Of a DNA stretch of 64,000 nucleotides, positions 23,453 to 36,000 are shown piece by piece. Positions within the stretch are counted from its first letter, which is position 1; each line of letters starts with the position of its first letter. The notes beneath the pieces were generated by a model that ran no database searches, was not told the DNA's origin, and saw only the letters and a program-made list of their open reading frames with translations. Source of the DNA: Mercurialis annua. Its lineage: Eukaryota > Streptophyta > Magnoliopsida > Malpighiales > Euphorbiaceae. The stretch spans positions 9,426,501-9,490,500 of the forward strand of contig NC_065571.1 of assembly GCF_937616625.2 (NCBI RefSeq), given 5' to 3'. The position numbers were made by a program, and so were the translations under genes.

Positions 23453-24169
23453 CAGTAGCGGATCCAGAACTGATGTGTGATGGGTTTCATATATATTTAC
23501 AATTATAACAATAAATATATTAATTTATTCATAAAAAATTAGTAATTTTAATTAAATAATATTAATACAATAATAAAAAATTATTTATCATATATCGAAT
23601 CAGGTAATTGAAAATTTTAAAAAGTATTAGATTCAACTAACAATAAATCTTGTTTATATTAATATTTCAATATAATTTACTAAATAAATTATATAGCCAG
23701 ATTATAAATTATTATATAAAAATTAAATAATTAGTTAAATAAATGTAGATTTTTAGAATTTAAAGAACATTTTATTACAGGAAAGAAATTTGTGGTGTGC
23801 TCGTAAAAGAATTTGATATCAAAACCTTTGTAAAAATATGCCCAATATATATACTACTTGAGTTATAGTTTGTAGGAAAATTTGATAAACATCAATGGAT
23901 AAACTTATATTTGCAACTTTCTTAATTTTTCGATTGAAATGATTAATATAATAATTAAAATAGTAAATCGTTATCTAATTTCTCATCGTCAAATTACAAA
24001 TTTTAGTTTTAAACACTTTGATGCTTTATCTTTGGGTTAATAATTAGGGTTTACTTTGTTTTATATTTTTTAATATATGTATTATATATTAAATATGTAG
24101 GAAAAATTTTATGTTAACAAAATGGTGGGGTCCGTGAACCCCATCCTACAAAGCTTTGATCCGTCTCTG
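23453..24169. mobile_element. Non-autonomous hAT-like element (717 bp)
   Basis: Termini CAGTAGCGGATCCAGAACTG and (reverse complement) CAGAGACGGATCAAAGCTTT are of the CAGTGGCGGA hAT type. The flanking 8-mers CTTTTTCC (23445-23452) and CTTTTCTC (24170-24177) are an imperfect 8-bp duplication. Interior AT-rich and non-coding. Confidence 0.7.
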
Positions 24170-24177
24170 CTTTTCTC

Positions 24178-24624
24178 CTTATTCATATCGATGTCTACAT
24201 TGTGTGTTCGGTTATTTTGGTTTTAGATATTCTAAAAGATAATGAGATAGTGTATTTGTAATAAACAAATAATATATATGGCATTAGGAGTATTAATACT
24301 AATTGAATTTTAGTTTCTAATTAGCAAATGACGATAAAATTACCTTTCATCTAAGTTCTATTACGATGAGAATTCTAAGCATATTTTAACAGTATATGAA
24401 TATTGACAATAATTACCAGCAAAATCAGAATATGAAGAGAAAAAGGCTGATATTGAAAGATAGAACGAGATCAGACGATAAAAAACCATCACAAGAAACA
24501 ATCGGTAACTAACTGATGCCTATCATCATGTTCCTTTAATTCGGCTCCCTATTAATAATACACATATTTTCATCAAATGAGCCTTTTAACTAAATAATAC
24601 ATATTATATGAAGAAATTGTTTTT
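24178..24624. other. AT-rich intergenic DNA
   Basis: Nothing recognisable. It lies between the 717-bp hAT MITE and the large hAT element. Confidence 0.4.
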
Positions 24625-25696
24625 AGTAAACTTAGAGGTGGCAAATGCCACCCATACCCATTTACCCACCCATACCCACCCATGATATAAAGGGTATGTG
24701 TGATAAATGGGTAGTAAGTAAAAATAAATGGGTATAAATGGGTAATAAATTTTTAAATTTTATTTAGATGGGCTGGGTTACATTGGGTATGGGTACCCAA
24801 TAATTTGAGTATCACATTATGAGGATATCAGAATATCAGAGAGACATCGACCTATTTCTTTCCTTTTTCTAATTTGACTTGAATTGCTATTGAAATTAGG
24901 GTTTGCTCAGTTTTGGGAAAATTGGATTGTCATGAAGCTTTTATACTGATAATACAAAATATTATTGTGCTTCTTCGATCTATAAACTAATAGTCGCATT
25001 CTCAGTTCAAACGAAGAACTTCTCTTCTTCTCATTTCAGGTAATTTTCTTTTATTCGTTTTCCTTTTTGGGTAAATGGGTTCATCACTAAATTTGTGAAT
25101 TATAACAAAATATTATCATTTAACATGTTTAAGCAAGATAGTAGATGAATGGAAACTTGTATTAGCATAATCTGTTGTGGAATATGTGGAAACCATGTAT
25201 GCTTAGACCAAGTATGAAATTTAATTGCTTATTCTGGTTGTGTAATCTTAATGTTTCAATTAAGTGTTTTAAAAAACGACCAACAGTCAAATGTGATTAT
25301 TTGAAATAATGTTTTACTATGTGATTGCATATAATCTGAAAATATATATGCTTGATTCAATAATTGAATTTTTTAACCTGTGCATCCACTCTTTTCTTTA
25401 TTAATTCAATATAGATATGAAGAGAATTTTGGTACCAAGTAATTTAATTTTTTTTATTGTTGTTTCGTTTTAAGTTGATCATTATTCGGTTTCAATTTGA
25501 TTTTGAAATAAGTATTGAGTTTTCTGTTGTAATTATTTTTAACATAGAATAAGCACCAAGGTTTTGTGCTGTTTTTTCTTTATTAATTATAGACAATGAA
25601 AATTTTATTCGGATGTTTAAATTACTTGGTTGGAATCAAAATGCATCCGGACATGAGAATTTTTTTCCATGAACCTACTGTTCTTCTCTGGTGCAG

Positions 25697-25962
25697 AACC
25701 TAAAGAAGATAAAATTTCAGAGTATCCAGCAAGTCCTCCTAATCCATCAGCTACATCACCAGATGTTAAGGTTTCAGAATCTCAGGGGCACTTATACATA
25801 ACTAATAATCAGGCTGGTGATTTAGCCAATACAGAGAATGTTGGTGCGAAGGAATCATGAATTGGTCTTGACATCGATATAAACTTGCCACATCAAGCTG
25901 AAACAGACTATGAGATTGCTGATGTTGATATAATTGATGATGAAGCTGAAGAAGGCCCTAAT
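25697..25962 (+). pseudogene. N-terminal exon of hAT transposase with premature stop
   Basis: After the acceptor TCTCTGGTGCAG the frame reads EPKEDKISEYPASPPNPSA.., meets a TGA at 25858-25860 (AKES*), then continues IGLDIDINLPHQAETDYEI.. to an acidic end (IIDDEAEEGPNG) next to a GTTAGT donor. The stop appears to be a point mutation in an otherwise open exon. It would disable this N-terminal extension, though translation could still start at 26236. Confidence 0.55.
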
Positions 25963-26235
25963 GGTTAGTATAATTTCAAAAAAGATGTCTATATTTTATT
26001 ATAATAATTAGTATAATTTCTTTAATTAGTCATATGTATGTTATAATAAACTAAGTAATTGTAAAGTAATATAATTCAAAATTAGTTATCTAAATCTCTC
26101 AAGTTTTTATTGGATGTGTCTTTCACTGTCAATATCTTTTATATTAATATGTACATTTTTATGTTATGCAGGTTTCCTTATTTTTTGCCATGCTTCTGGA
26201 CATCATTTTTTCATATTAATTATCACCCTCTTATC

Positions 26236-28169
26236 ATGTCACTAGAAGAGCAAGATACTGAGGTTGAAGAAAGTGCTACTTGCAGTTCTAAACGCAGTAG
26301 AAAATGTACGTCTCAGGTATGGGATCACTTTGATAAACTCGATAAATTAGATGATGGTAAACAATGGGAAAAATGTAAATGGTGTGGGCAATCATATTTA
26401 ATTAGTCCAGGTTATGGAACAAAAAATTTATTGCGTCACATTGATGTTTGTTATAAGAAAGAACTTCAAATATGTGGATCGTTGCATTCAACTTTAGACC
26501 AAGAAATCTATAGAGAAAAGGTTGCAATTTCTATAATTAAACATAATTACTCTTTCTCATATGTGGAGCATGAAGGAGTAAGGAATGTTAATAGTTATTT
26601 GAATCCAAATGTACAAACCATTTCTAGGAATACAGCTAAGGCAGATGTTATAAAAGTTTTCAAAAAAGAAAAAGAAAAACTTCTATGCCTGCTAGGTTCC
26701 ACTTCTAGTAGAATTTGTTTGACATCAGATTTGTGGTCCTCAATCACTACTGATCATTACATGACTGTCACTGCACATTTTGTTGATGAAAATTGGGAAT
26801 TGCAAAAGAGAATTTTGTGTTTTACTTATGTTCCACCTCCGTATTGTGGTGTGGTGCTAGCTGAAAAAATGTTTAGCCTGTTGAAAGAATGGGGTATTGA
26901 GAGAAAAATATTCACAATTAGTCTAGATAATGTTTCATATAATGATACGATGGTGGGTATTTTGAAAAAATATGAATTTTTAGGGAAGTTTTTGCCGTGT
27001 GATGGTGATTTTTTGCATGTGCGGTGCGGAGCTCATATACTTAATCTGATTGTGCAAGAAGGTGTTAAAGTTGCTCAATCTTCTATAGATAAAATTAGGG
27101 AGAGCGTAAAGTATGTTAGGGCTAGTAATGCGAGAAGGGTGAAATTTGCTGAGTGTATTTTGCAGTGTTCTTTAAGTTGTAGGCAAGTACGACAAGATGT
27201 ACCAACTAGGTGGAATTCGACATATCTAATGATTGAGAGTGCTCTACTTTTTCAGCGTGCTTTTCAACATTTATTTTTAATTGATACTAAGTATACCTCC
27301 TGTCCTACAACAAAAGAGTGGCTTCAAGCTGAGAGAATAATGAAGCTTTTAAAACCCTTTTCTGAAATATCTACACTTTTTTCTGGAACTAAGTATCCGA
27401 CTGCAAATTTATATTTTCATGGAGTGTGGAAGATTGAGTTGCGTTTATTGGAAGAATTAGGAAATGGTGAGGATGTAATTAGCAGAATGGCTACAAGAAT
27501 GAAGATTAAATTTGATAAGTATTGGCATTCTTACAGTGAAATTTTATCGATAGCAATTATTTTAGATCCTCGCTATAAGTTGGATTTTGTAGAATTTTGT
27601 TTGTTTAAAATAGATGGTATCGAATCAAAAGATCGTGTGCTTCATATTCGTAACAGATTGTATTCTCTCTTTGAAGAGTATATGGTTTCATCTGCTAAAG
27701 ATTCAACCTCTATTAGATCAAACAGAATTGTTACTTGTTTTACGGGGGATGATGTTGATGAGTTTGATAGTTTTGAAAGTGAAATTTTGGCTCTGTTAAA
27801 GCCAAATCGCAATTGGATTTGTATTTTGAAGAACCTAGGCTTGATAGAAAACAGTTTGCAGATTTAGAGGTTCTTAATTATTGGAAAGATAATTCTTTTC
27901 GATATCCAGAACTTTCATTGTTGGCTCGTGACATTCTTAGTATTCCTATAACCACGGTTGCCTCAGAATCTGCTTTTAGTATTGGAGGACGGATTCTCGA
28001 TAAATATCGGAGCTCTCTTCTGCCTCAAAATGCAGAAGCATTATTATGTGCTCGAGATTGGTTATATGGGGTACCTCTTATTGAAGAAGATCTCGAGAAA
28101 GAATCTCTGATTGAAGATTTTGAAGAATTATGCAATTCCATGTCTTGTTCATTCACAAAGGTTACTTAG
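26236..28169 (+). pseudogene. hAT transposase (BED finger, RNase-H fold, dimerisation), frameshifted
   Basis: The ATG at 26236 starts MSLEEQDTEVEESATC. In order: a BED zinc finger (VWDHFDKL, CKWCGQSYL, LLRHIDVC; about residues 30-80), the RNase-H-like catalytic core (LTSDLWSSITTDHY with the first Asp; ISLDNVSYND with the second; VRCGAHILNLIVQEG, the C-X2-H signature; then RWNSTYLMIESAL), and the C-terminal hAT dimerisation region ([19 protein letters not shown]). A single-base indel near 27800-27812 shifts the frame: the first frame ends at 27867 and the correct one resumes as [16 protein letters not shown] and runs to 28169. Without the shift the protein would be about 640 residues, normal for RICESLEEPER/DAYSLEEPER-like hAT proteins. 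A nuclear DNA transposase, recently active given the perfect target duplication, but this copy is likely inactive. Confidence 0.88.
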
Positions 28170-28206
28170 GTATGTATTTTAATATCTTTCATTATATCTT
28201 TTAAAT

Positions 28207-28455
28207 GAATCTGCTTCTATTGCTTTGTTTGGTCCAATTGTTGAATCTGCTTGTATTGCTTTGTTGCACCTTATCAATTTATGGAGCAATTGAATCTGCT
28301 TCTTGCTTTGTTGCACCTTATCAATTTATGGAGCAATTGAATCTGCTTCTTTTGCTTTGTTTGGTCTTATTGTTGTACATGTTTTTATTGCTTTGTTACA
28401 CGTTATCAATTTATGGAGCAATTGAATCTGCTTCTATTGCTTTGTTTGATCCTAT
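28207..28455 (+). repeat. Tandem repeat in hAT 3' region
   Basis: About four variable-length copies of a unit containing GAATCTGCTTCTATTGCTTT and TTATCAATTTATGGAGCAAT. The open frame here comes from the repeat and is not a gene. Confidence 0.75.
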
Positions 28456-28929
28456 TGTTGTACAATGGGCAGAAAATTGACTCGGTTGATGGAAATTGTT
28501 TAAGTTGAGCATATATAGGCTGCGAAATGCATGTATAAATTTGGTTTAATATATAGGCTAGCATTAATGTTAATTGTTGTTTTTAAAGTGCAGGGCAATG
28601 GTGATATCTGAAGGCCATCCTCCAAGTGTACTAACAAAGATGAACTCAATTATCCAAAGGTCGTCCTCCAAGCAACGTTTAAACTTCGGTTGGAAACGGA
28701 CTCGGTTGATGGAAACAAGGGCAGCACAATACATTTTTCATCTAGTTTTGATTTGGTAGTACTTGTATGGAACATACTGTACAACAGATGCTTTGCACAA
28801 ATGATTTTGACCTAATTTGAATTTGAGTAGGATGATAAACTTGTAATTTGATTAATGATTTGAACAAATGATTCAGACTATATTTTGTTAATTTATTTAT
28901 TTTTTCTTTAATGTTACTAGTGAAATAAG

Positions 28930-29110
28930 TAGAATTTGAATATTTTTTTCAGAAAAATGTTTTTTTTTCCCGAAAAATATTTGTTGGAAAATATTTTTTC
29001 AGAAATTTTTTTCAGAAAATATTTGTTGGAAAATATCTTTTCCAGGAAAAAAAACGTTTTTGTCGGAATTTTTTTCGGAAAGTATTTTTTTCCGAAACAT
29101 ATTCTCTCTA
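28930..29110. repeat. Inverted/short-repeat region TTTTCAGAAAATATTT in hAT element
   Basis: Imperfect copies of AGAAAATATTTGTTGGAAAA and their near-complements alternate (TTTTTCCGAAA/GGAAAAA). They give low-complexity frames on both strands and probably form a hairpin near the 3' end of the element. Confidence 0.6.
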
Positions 29111-29374
29111 AAAGTTTCTCTCTAAAATTCATTAATTCTCACAAGATGTACAATTAAAATGTAACATAATTTAAATTTTGAAAAGTCAATTTTTAACATT
29201 ATACATATAAAGTGGGTTAATGGGTGGGTTAGGGTCATATAGGATTACAAGGGTATGGGTACCCATATAAAATTAAAACGGGCCATAAATGGGTAGATTA
29301 CCCATTTATGACCCTACCCATTTAAACTCAACCCATACCCACCCAAACCCACCCATTTGCCACCTCTAAGTAAA

Positions 29375-31077
29375 CTAGGTAGATACCCAAACAATTGTAT
29401 CACTTTTAAGGAAGTGACAAATCGGAGGACCTCCTGGCTTAACATTTAGGACATAGAAGGCAAAATGATTAGGGTTCCAAGCTGATGTATCTGAATGACA
29501 GACAACGATTACTTTAGGTTTGGAGCCATCATTACCTAACAATGGAACCATATAAGCCATTGTACCACTCATTTTATGGCAATAAAATACAGCATATTTA
29601 TATCTCTGCTTGTGACAAACTAATCGATCGCCTTTTATTATTTTGATTCCCGTCAATATGGTATATTCTTGCTTCGTGCTCTCTTCTACCTCATTCGATA
29701 ATGCCCTAACTTCCGAGCCAAGCTTGGAGGTGATGAAATCTACTAATGATTCGAAAGAAGTAGCACAATATTTGTCTTCTCCTCTAAATCTCGGCGCTTC
29801 ACATTCTTTGATTGTTTGTTTTATGATTTGACCTTCTTTTGATGCCGGGTCTATTGAAAAATAGTTCAAAATTTCTTGTGATTTGTTGCTCGAAAAGGGT
29901 ATGGAATCGGCAATTTTACGAGGCAAGAATTTGGACTCTTTTATGGAATTAGTGAAACTAAGTTTCATTTTTTTACTACGATGGAGATCATTGTATAAAA
30001 AGAATATAGTACTTTCATTGTATGTTGCAATATTTTTTTTAATTGCAAGCGATATTGGTCCATACCCAGTTACATAGTTGAACACTGATTGCTTCGATTC
30101 AACAATATCCTTTATATCTGCAAATCTACTCTCGTTTCCTGGCAAACAACAAGAAGATATGTAATCCATGAAAACTCGAGTAAAGCTAACTCTCAATTAA
30201 TTTCGATACGTAATTAGTTGTATTTGGCCTTTCTTTTTTTCTTTTCCTTCTTTCTTGCATAAAAATACAAATGCAGTCAGTGGCCGAATCAAAAATTTAT
30301 TCAAGTGGGACAATTTTTTTTTGTCAAACTATATGTTATTTGATTATGTTGTAGACCGAACGATAATGTTATTTGACTTTTTTGAAAATCTAGAACAAAC
30401 TGTCATTTGGTTTAATTTTCTTTAAAAAATATTCAATTCCTTTTGAAATAATTATTTAACGTGTTTTGAAAACTCGGAACCGGATGCAGCATCTCGCCCC
30501 ACCCTGGTTCCACCGTTGAATGCAGTCATATACGAATTGCAGTGAGTAAAATTCATAGTTGATCACTCTCATATTTAAAATGCAAAAACATATTGCTCTG
30601 AGATTTTCAAATGACAACTTTCTTTTCCTTATTATAAACAATAGTGATAAGCTTCAAAATTTCATTCTTCCATAATTTATTTTTTGTAGATGTTATAGAA
30701 GTTCTTCATTTCAAATCTTAAATCTAACACAGCATGGGTTAATTACTATTATACAAGAAAAGGAAAGCAAATGGTGAAGATCCACACTAACCTGGCAGCA
30801 GAAGTTCTTGTAGAGCTTTTGGCAAAGGAGTGTTTGGTAAATTGGATTTCCAATACACCTCTTCTGGTAGAGCACCATTACTTCTATTTAAAGCAATCTG
30901 CAATAGTAATAAAGTTAATTTGATGATGAATATATGATTGGATTCTTTCATTTATTTAATGATATAAAATTCATAATTTATTTGTTTAAAGAAAAAAGTA
31001 AGAAGCAAAGATTTGGATGCTTAGTTACTTACTGTCACACATAATAAAGCAAAGAAGGGAAGGAGATGGATTTTCAT
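29375..31077 (-). CDS. BURP-domain protein gene 2
   Basis: Exons 31077-31033, 30897-30792 and 30138-29375 (45+106+764 nt = 304 residues). Introns are 135 and 653 bp with GT-AG ends and matching phases. Exon 1 is a signal peptide (MKIHLLPFFALLCVT). Exon 2 has LPEEVYWKSNLPNTPLPKAL. Exon 3 has the BURP domain with CH-X10-CH-X25-CH-X25-CH and ends VWVST. A good TATA box (CTATTTATAAATAC, 31139-31152) stands about 65 bases before the ATG. The stop codon TAG (29377-29375) overlaps the target duplication of the 4.7-kb hAT element, so the native 3' UTR and poly-A region are displaced beyond it. Intron 2 carries a 241-bp hAT-like MITE. The reading frame is intact and expression is plausible. The function (RD22-like, or peptide cyclase) cannot be told from sequence alone. 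Confidence 0.93.
30278..30518. mobile_element. hAT-like MITE in BURP2 intron 2
   Basis: The ends CAGTGGCCGAATCA and (reverse complement) CAACGGTGGAACCA sit inside a perfect 8-bp duplication AATGCAGT (30270-30277, 30519-30526). 241 bp, non-coding. Confidence 0.85.
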
Positions 31078-31138
31078 ATCGACTTCACTAGAGTAATAAA
31101 AAAGATAAATGATCTATAATTTGAAACTCTTGGTCTCT

Positions 31139-31152
31139 GTATTTATAAATAG
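31139..31152 (-). promoter_or_regulatory. TATA box of BURP gene 2
   Basis: CTATTTATAAATAC on the minus strand lies about 62-75 bases before the start codon. The following GAGTTTCAAATTATAGAT resembles the sequence after the TATA-like motif of BURP gene 3. Confidence 0.6.
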
Positions 31153-33011
31153 ATAAAATAAATTAATATATCTAAAGCTATGATAAAATCAACATATATA
31201 TTTTAAATATAATTATAGTCTAACAATTTTACATTTTATATAATGATATTCAAATAGCAAATTAAAATCTGAAAAGTTTAACTTAAAAAATTAAGATACA
31301 ATTTAGCACTCAATTCTTTTTTTAAAATTTGGAGTCAATTAATCAAAAAAACGTGCCATAACATTTCAACTAGGTTATTTTTTCTACTCTTTTCTTAGGT
31401 TACAATAGCACTCAATTCTCTTAGTTATTTACGAAAGGGTTGTGGTCCTAATTGATGTGTCCGTTAAATTTGTAGGTTTTCCCTTTTCCATTTAAACATA
31501 TATACATAAAGTAAAAACACATTCATTTAGAAGATTATTTTTTCTACTCTTTTTTTTTCAAGTTTCAATCATGGATATTCATATATATTTTCGCGTTTAA
31601 TTATATCAAACAATATTCTAAATCAATTTTTTTTACTTAATTTAGTAAAAAAAATCAATTGGCATTAGAGGCAATGTTATTTAAATTGTTTGTGTTTCCA
31701 TTAAATGATTATACATAAAACTTTTGTTGATAATTTGTATGTATATCATTATTTTATGAAATCATGATTTTGTTAGTGATCCAATTATTATATCCTTTTT
31801 TCATTTAATTGTGAAAATTATAAAATTAAATTGATTATATTGCTGTTTAAATTCATTATCATTTGGACTAGTTCTTTGTGCGTGACTATAGGTTCATATA
31901 GTGTTGGCAGTGAGTTCAAAATTCCTAATTCGGCTCATATAAGTCATAAGTGGCTTTTAATAAGATATTATGACTACTCAAATTATATGAATATCATTAT
32001 TCGACTTAACCTTTTATAATAATATTTTGTTCTTTTCGTTTTACGATATATAGATTGAATATAAAATATAGTACTGTCACCTTAATATTATTCAATCATT
32101 ATTTTCCTGATTTCAAGTAGACTGAAAATGATAATTTTTTATCAATTTATTTACCATGACCATGCATTTCTTTTCAGTCTATCTTTTTAAAGGGCATACA
32201 AATATCTTACTCAATTAAACTAGGAACAAATTTCTTCTCAGTTACTCATTTTTCTCAAGATAATTATTTTAATATTCAACGACAATCTACTTCGTTATCC
32301 TATTACGAAATGGATATGTAGAAATTTATGGTGATTTTAAAGTCAAAGTATTGGTTTAGTATTACTATAATGAAAAAGATTCATAATAGTGATCTATATA
32401 GTATTCTCATGGTGGATGCTTTATTTCATAAATGGTACCATGATTTAACTCAATAACTCATATATATGATTTTGTTTTTTTGCCAAACTCATGTATATGA
32501 TTAGTAAAATATAATCTTAACTCAACATCAATACTAATTTTAACGTATTATATTAAGATTATTGATGAATTGAATATAATTCTTTATTAATCTGAAGAGT
32601 TTTACTATAAAGTTACATACTTGATGACCTTAAATGAAATTAACTATTTAAACATTTAATTATAATATAAAATAATAATCAAAGTGCTAACTAATTAATA
32701 ATAAAATAACGATAAAATTAGTACGTAGTCAAATATGATTGACCTAGTGCATATTATTAATAAGATCATCTAAAATTGAGTAAAACATTTAACTTATCCA
32801 GAACATACGATTTCAGGTAATACCCCTCTCTTGTCATAATACAAAATAAAAAAATACCGAATAATGATGAAAACAAAATCTAACCATCAGAATATTCTCA
32901 ATATATTAATAATAGGCTAGATTTGCCACAATACATAATACATATACTCGATCAAATAATTAGCAAGAGCTGTTTAACTAAAAATAAATGCCGTATAAAA
33001 TATTTTGTTAT
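31153..33011. other. Intergenic region between BURP genes 2 and 3
   Basis: A 1.86-kb very AT-rich stretch. No gene, TIR pair or long repeat could be supported. Confidence 0.45.
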
Positions 33012-36000
33012 TTAAGTAGATACCCAAACAATTGCATCATTATTAAGAAAGTGACAAATTGTAGGTCCTCCGGGCTTCACATTTAGGACTTGGAAAGCAA
33101 AATGATTAGGGTTCCAAGCTGATGTATCTGAATGACACACAACAACTGCTTTAGCCTTGGAGCCATTGTCACCTATCAATGGAACCATATAAGCCTTTGT
33201 GGCATTAATTACATGGCAATAATATACAGCATATTTATACCTCTGCTTGTGACAAACTATTGGATTGTCTCTTATCATTTTAATTCCCTTTAAAATGGTA
33301 TACTCTTTTTTTTTTATCTCTTCTTCTATTTCGTTCGAAAATGCCTTAACATTTTTTCCGAATTTTGCAGTGACAAAATCAACTAATGATTCAAAAGAAG
33401 TAGCGCAATATTTATCTTCTCCCCTAATGTTTGGTGCTTCACATTCTTTAATTGTTTGCTTTATGATCTGAGCTTCTTTTGATGCGGGTTTTATTGAAAA
33501 ATAGTCCAAAATGTCTCGTGATTTGTTGCTCGAAAAGGGTATGGAATCAGCAATTTTACGAGGCAAGAATTTGGACCCTTTGATAGACTTTGTGAGGCTG
33601 AGATTCATCATTTTATAGGGATGGAGATTATTGTATAATAAGTATATTGTGGTTTTATTAGATATGTCGATCTTCTTGTCAATTTCATGCGCTTTTCCAT
33701 ACGGTTTTACGTAGTGGAAACATGAATCCTTCGATTCAAGTATATCCTTTGCATGTGCGAATCTACTCTCATTTCCTGCATTTTCTGGCAATTCAACCAG
33801 AGTATTAAATTTTTGAAATTACCAAATTTTGATATGAATTTTAATTTTATTTTAAGATAAATGACTAAAAAATGCCAAGCTTTTCATGAAAGTTTCACAA
33901 AAATCCAAACCTTTTAATTTTATTCAAGTTATCTTAAAACACATGATTTTATTCCAATTATGTCCAACTACACAATTTTTTTATGTGGCGCTGAAGTGTA
34001 GCATGCTTCATCAGCGCCATGTATGTGCCATATAAATAAAATTATAGAGTTTGACATTATCGAAATGAAATCATGCGTTTCAGGACGAATCTGATAAAAT
34101 TGAAAGATTTGAATTTTTGTGAAATTTTTATGAAAGTTTCGACTTTTTTTATTATTTGGCCTTTATTTTATAATGAAATTCATAATTGATTTTGCTGATA
34201 CTGCCACTGAAACTTCAATCTTCTTTGTTAACAATTCATTCACTCGCAATATGGGCTTGGTTCAAAAGTTTATAATTTTCAGAAAGTATACTTTTTAAAA
34301 AATTAATTACTGAGTAAGTTAGTGTGGAGGAAATCAATTTTTTATTTGCTTGCTTCGCTTAATAATTTCTCAGTAAGTTGCATTTTATTTTTAATTAATT
34401 TAAATTCAAAGACAATGTTACCCTCAATAACTAAATTGATTAATTAAATATAGAGGTACAATTGTATTTTAATAAATTTAACTAGGAAAATAGAACTTAC
34501 CTAACTTTTACTAGGGAAGTCATTTCCCTAATTAAAGGAAAGTCAACCCCTCAACTTTTCGGAAAGTAGATTAATAAAAATGAACCCAATAAAAAAAATA
34601 CTCCCTCTGTTCATAAAAATAGATAAAATAGAATTTGAACATGAATTAAAACATGGTTAAATTAGTTATATTTTATTAACTTCCAATGATAACTTTGATT
34701 TAATTATTTAAATATTTTAAATATTATTAATTTATATTATGGAAAAAGTAATTCTTGTGTTGAAGTTGTAATTAAATTTTAAAAAGATAAATTTTTATTG
34801 ATTTTTGTATTGTATAAAGTGATAATTAATTATAATTTATAGAATATAACAAAAGTGGTTAAAATTAATGAAAGTTTATATTGATATTATTCAAATTAAT
34901 ATATGAATAATTACAGTCTATACTATAATAAGGTAAAATATTTATAAACATGATACCTTATACTTTCTCTTTATAAGAGTGTTTTTTATATTTTTAATTA
35001 TACCATCTTATTTCTTTTATTAGCAAAAATACATATTCCCTTCTTTTCTTCATATTCTCCACTCAAATCCTAATTTATTTTCTCTCTTCCTCCATTAACC
35101 TCCACCACCACTAATTATATCAATCTCCATCTTATAAAATCAACACCACAATCTACTTTCCTTCTCCTCCAATGGTCGCCGCCCCCGTCACTCTGCTCGC
35201 CGCCACCGCTGTGCCCTCCATTTCCATGCCGCCGCCGCTGTGCCCTCCTCGCCCAAGCTGACGCTGCTGTCCCCTCCACGACCACGCCGCCGCCGCTAAC
35301 TCCTCCACACCGCCGCCATTTAATTGTAATATTTTAAAATTATATTTATATATATAGATCTAGTATTTGTATGTGTAGAACTACGATTTGTGTGTATAGA
35401 TCTATGGTTTGTTTGTATAGATTTAGGATTTATTATTGTAAGTATGGATCTATTCAGTTTGTTTTTAAATTTTTAGTTTGGCTTCATCTTCTCCATTTTT
35501 CAGATTTGATATTTTCATTCTCAGATCTGATTTTTTTTTTTGAAAAAACGTATATAATTCATATTATATACAAATTATATACAAAATTAATGAATTATAT
35601 ACATATTATGTACGTATTATATACCAAACGTATATAAAAACTGGAAAAATTAAATTTTATATAAAAATTGTAGTTTTGTAATTATTTTTCAAAAAATTGA
35701 ACTTTTGTAATTATATTTTGTATTGTTAAAAAAATACATGTTGTAGTTTTATAAATATTTTCATTTTTTCCGGTATTTGTAAAAAAAATATCATAAGCAT
35801 AGTAATTTTGTTTATATTTTAGAATGTTCAAAATAACTATTTTATCTGTATATTTATCTATATTTATGAAATGGAAGGAGTATTATTTGCAAGAAGTTAA
35901 ATTTTGTAGTGATCTCGAACCAAATGAGGCAATATTGTTAATTTTGAATTGCAATGTTAACAAAAAGTGACTTGTTGTAAAAGTTTATAACTATAGCACT

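Larger units (their letters stand above)
24633..29368 (+). mobile_element. hAT transposon, 4.7 kb, nearly complete
   Basis: Terminal inverted repeats TAGAGGTGGCAAATG at both ends and a perfect 8-bp target duplication AGTAAACT (24625-24632, 29369-29376) define a hAT element. The subterminal 150 bp at each end are crowded with ACCCATTT and GGGTGGGT motifs, probable transposase-binding sites. It encodes a BED-finger transposase (26236-28169) with a 5' UTR intron (donor TTTCAG|GTAATT near 25038, acceptor near 25697) and an upstream acidic coding piece. The right duplication overlaps the stop codon of BURP gene 2, so the element inserted exactly at the end of that gene. Confidence 0.95.

Noticed and set aside
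28205..28480. Leu/Cys-rich 91-codon frame
   Set aside because: It is explained by the tandem repeat in the hAT element.
28917..29157. Phe/Lys-rich frames on both strands
   Set aside because: They result from the inverted low-complexity TTTTCAGAAAATATTT repeats.
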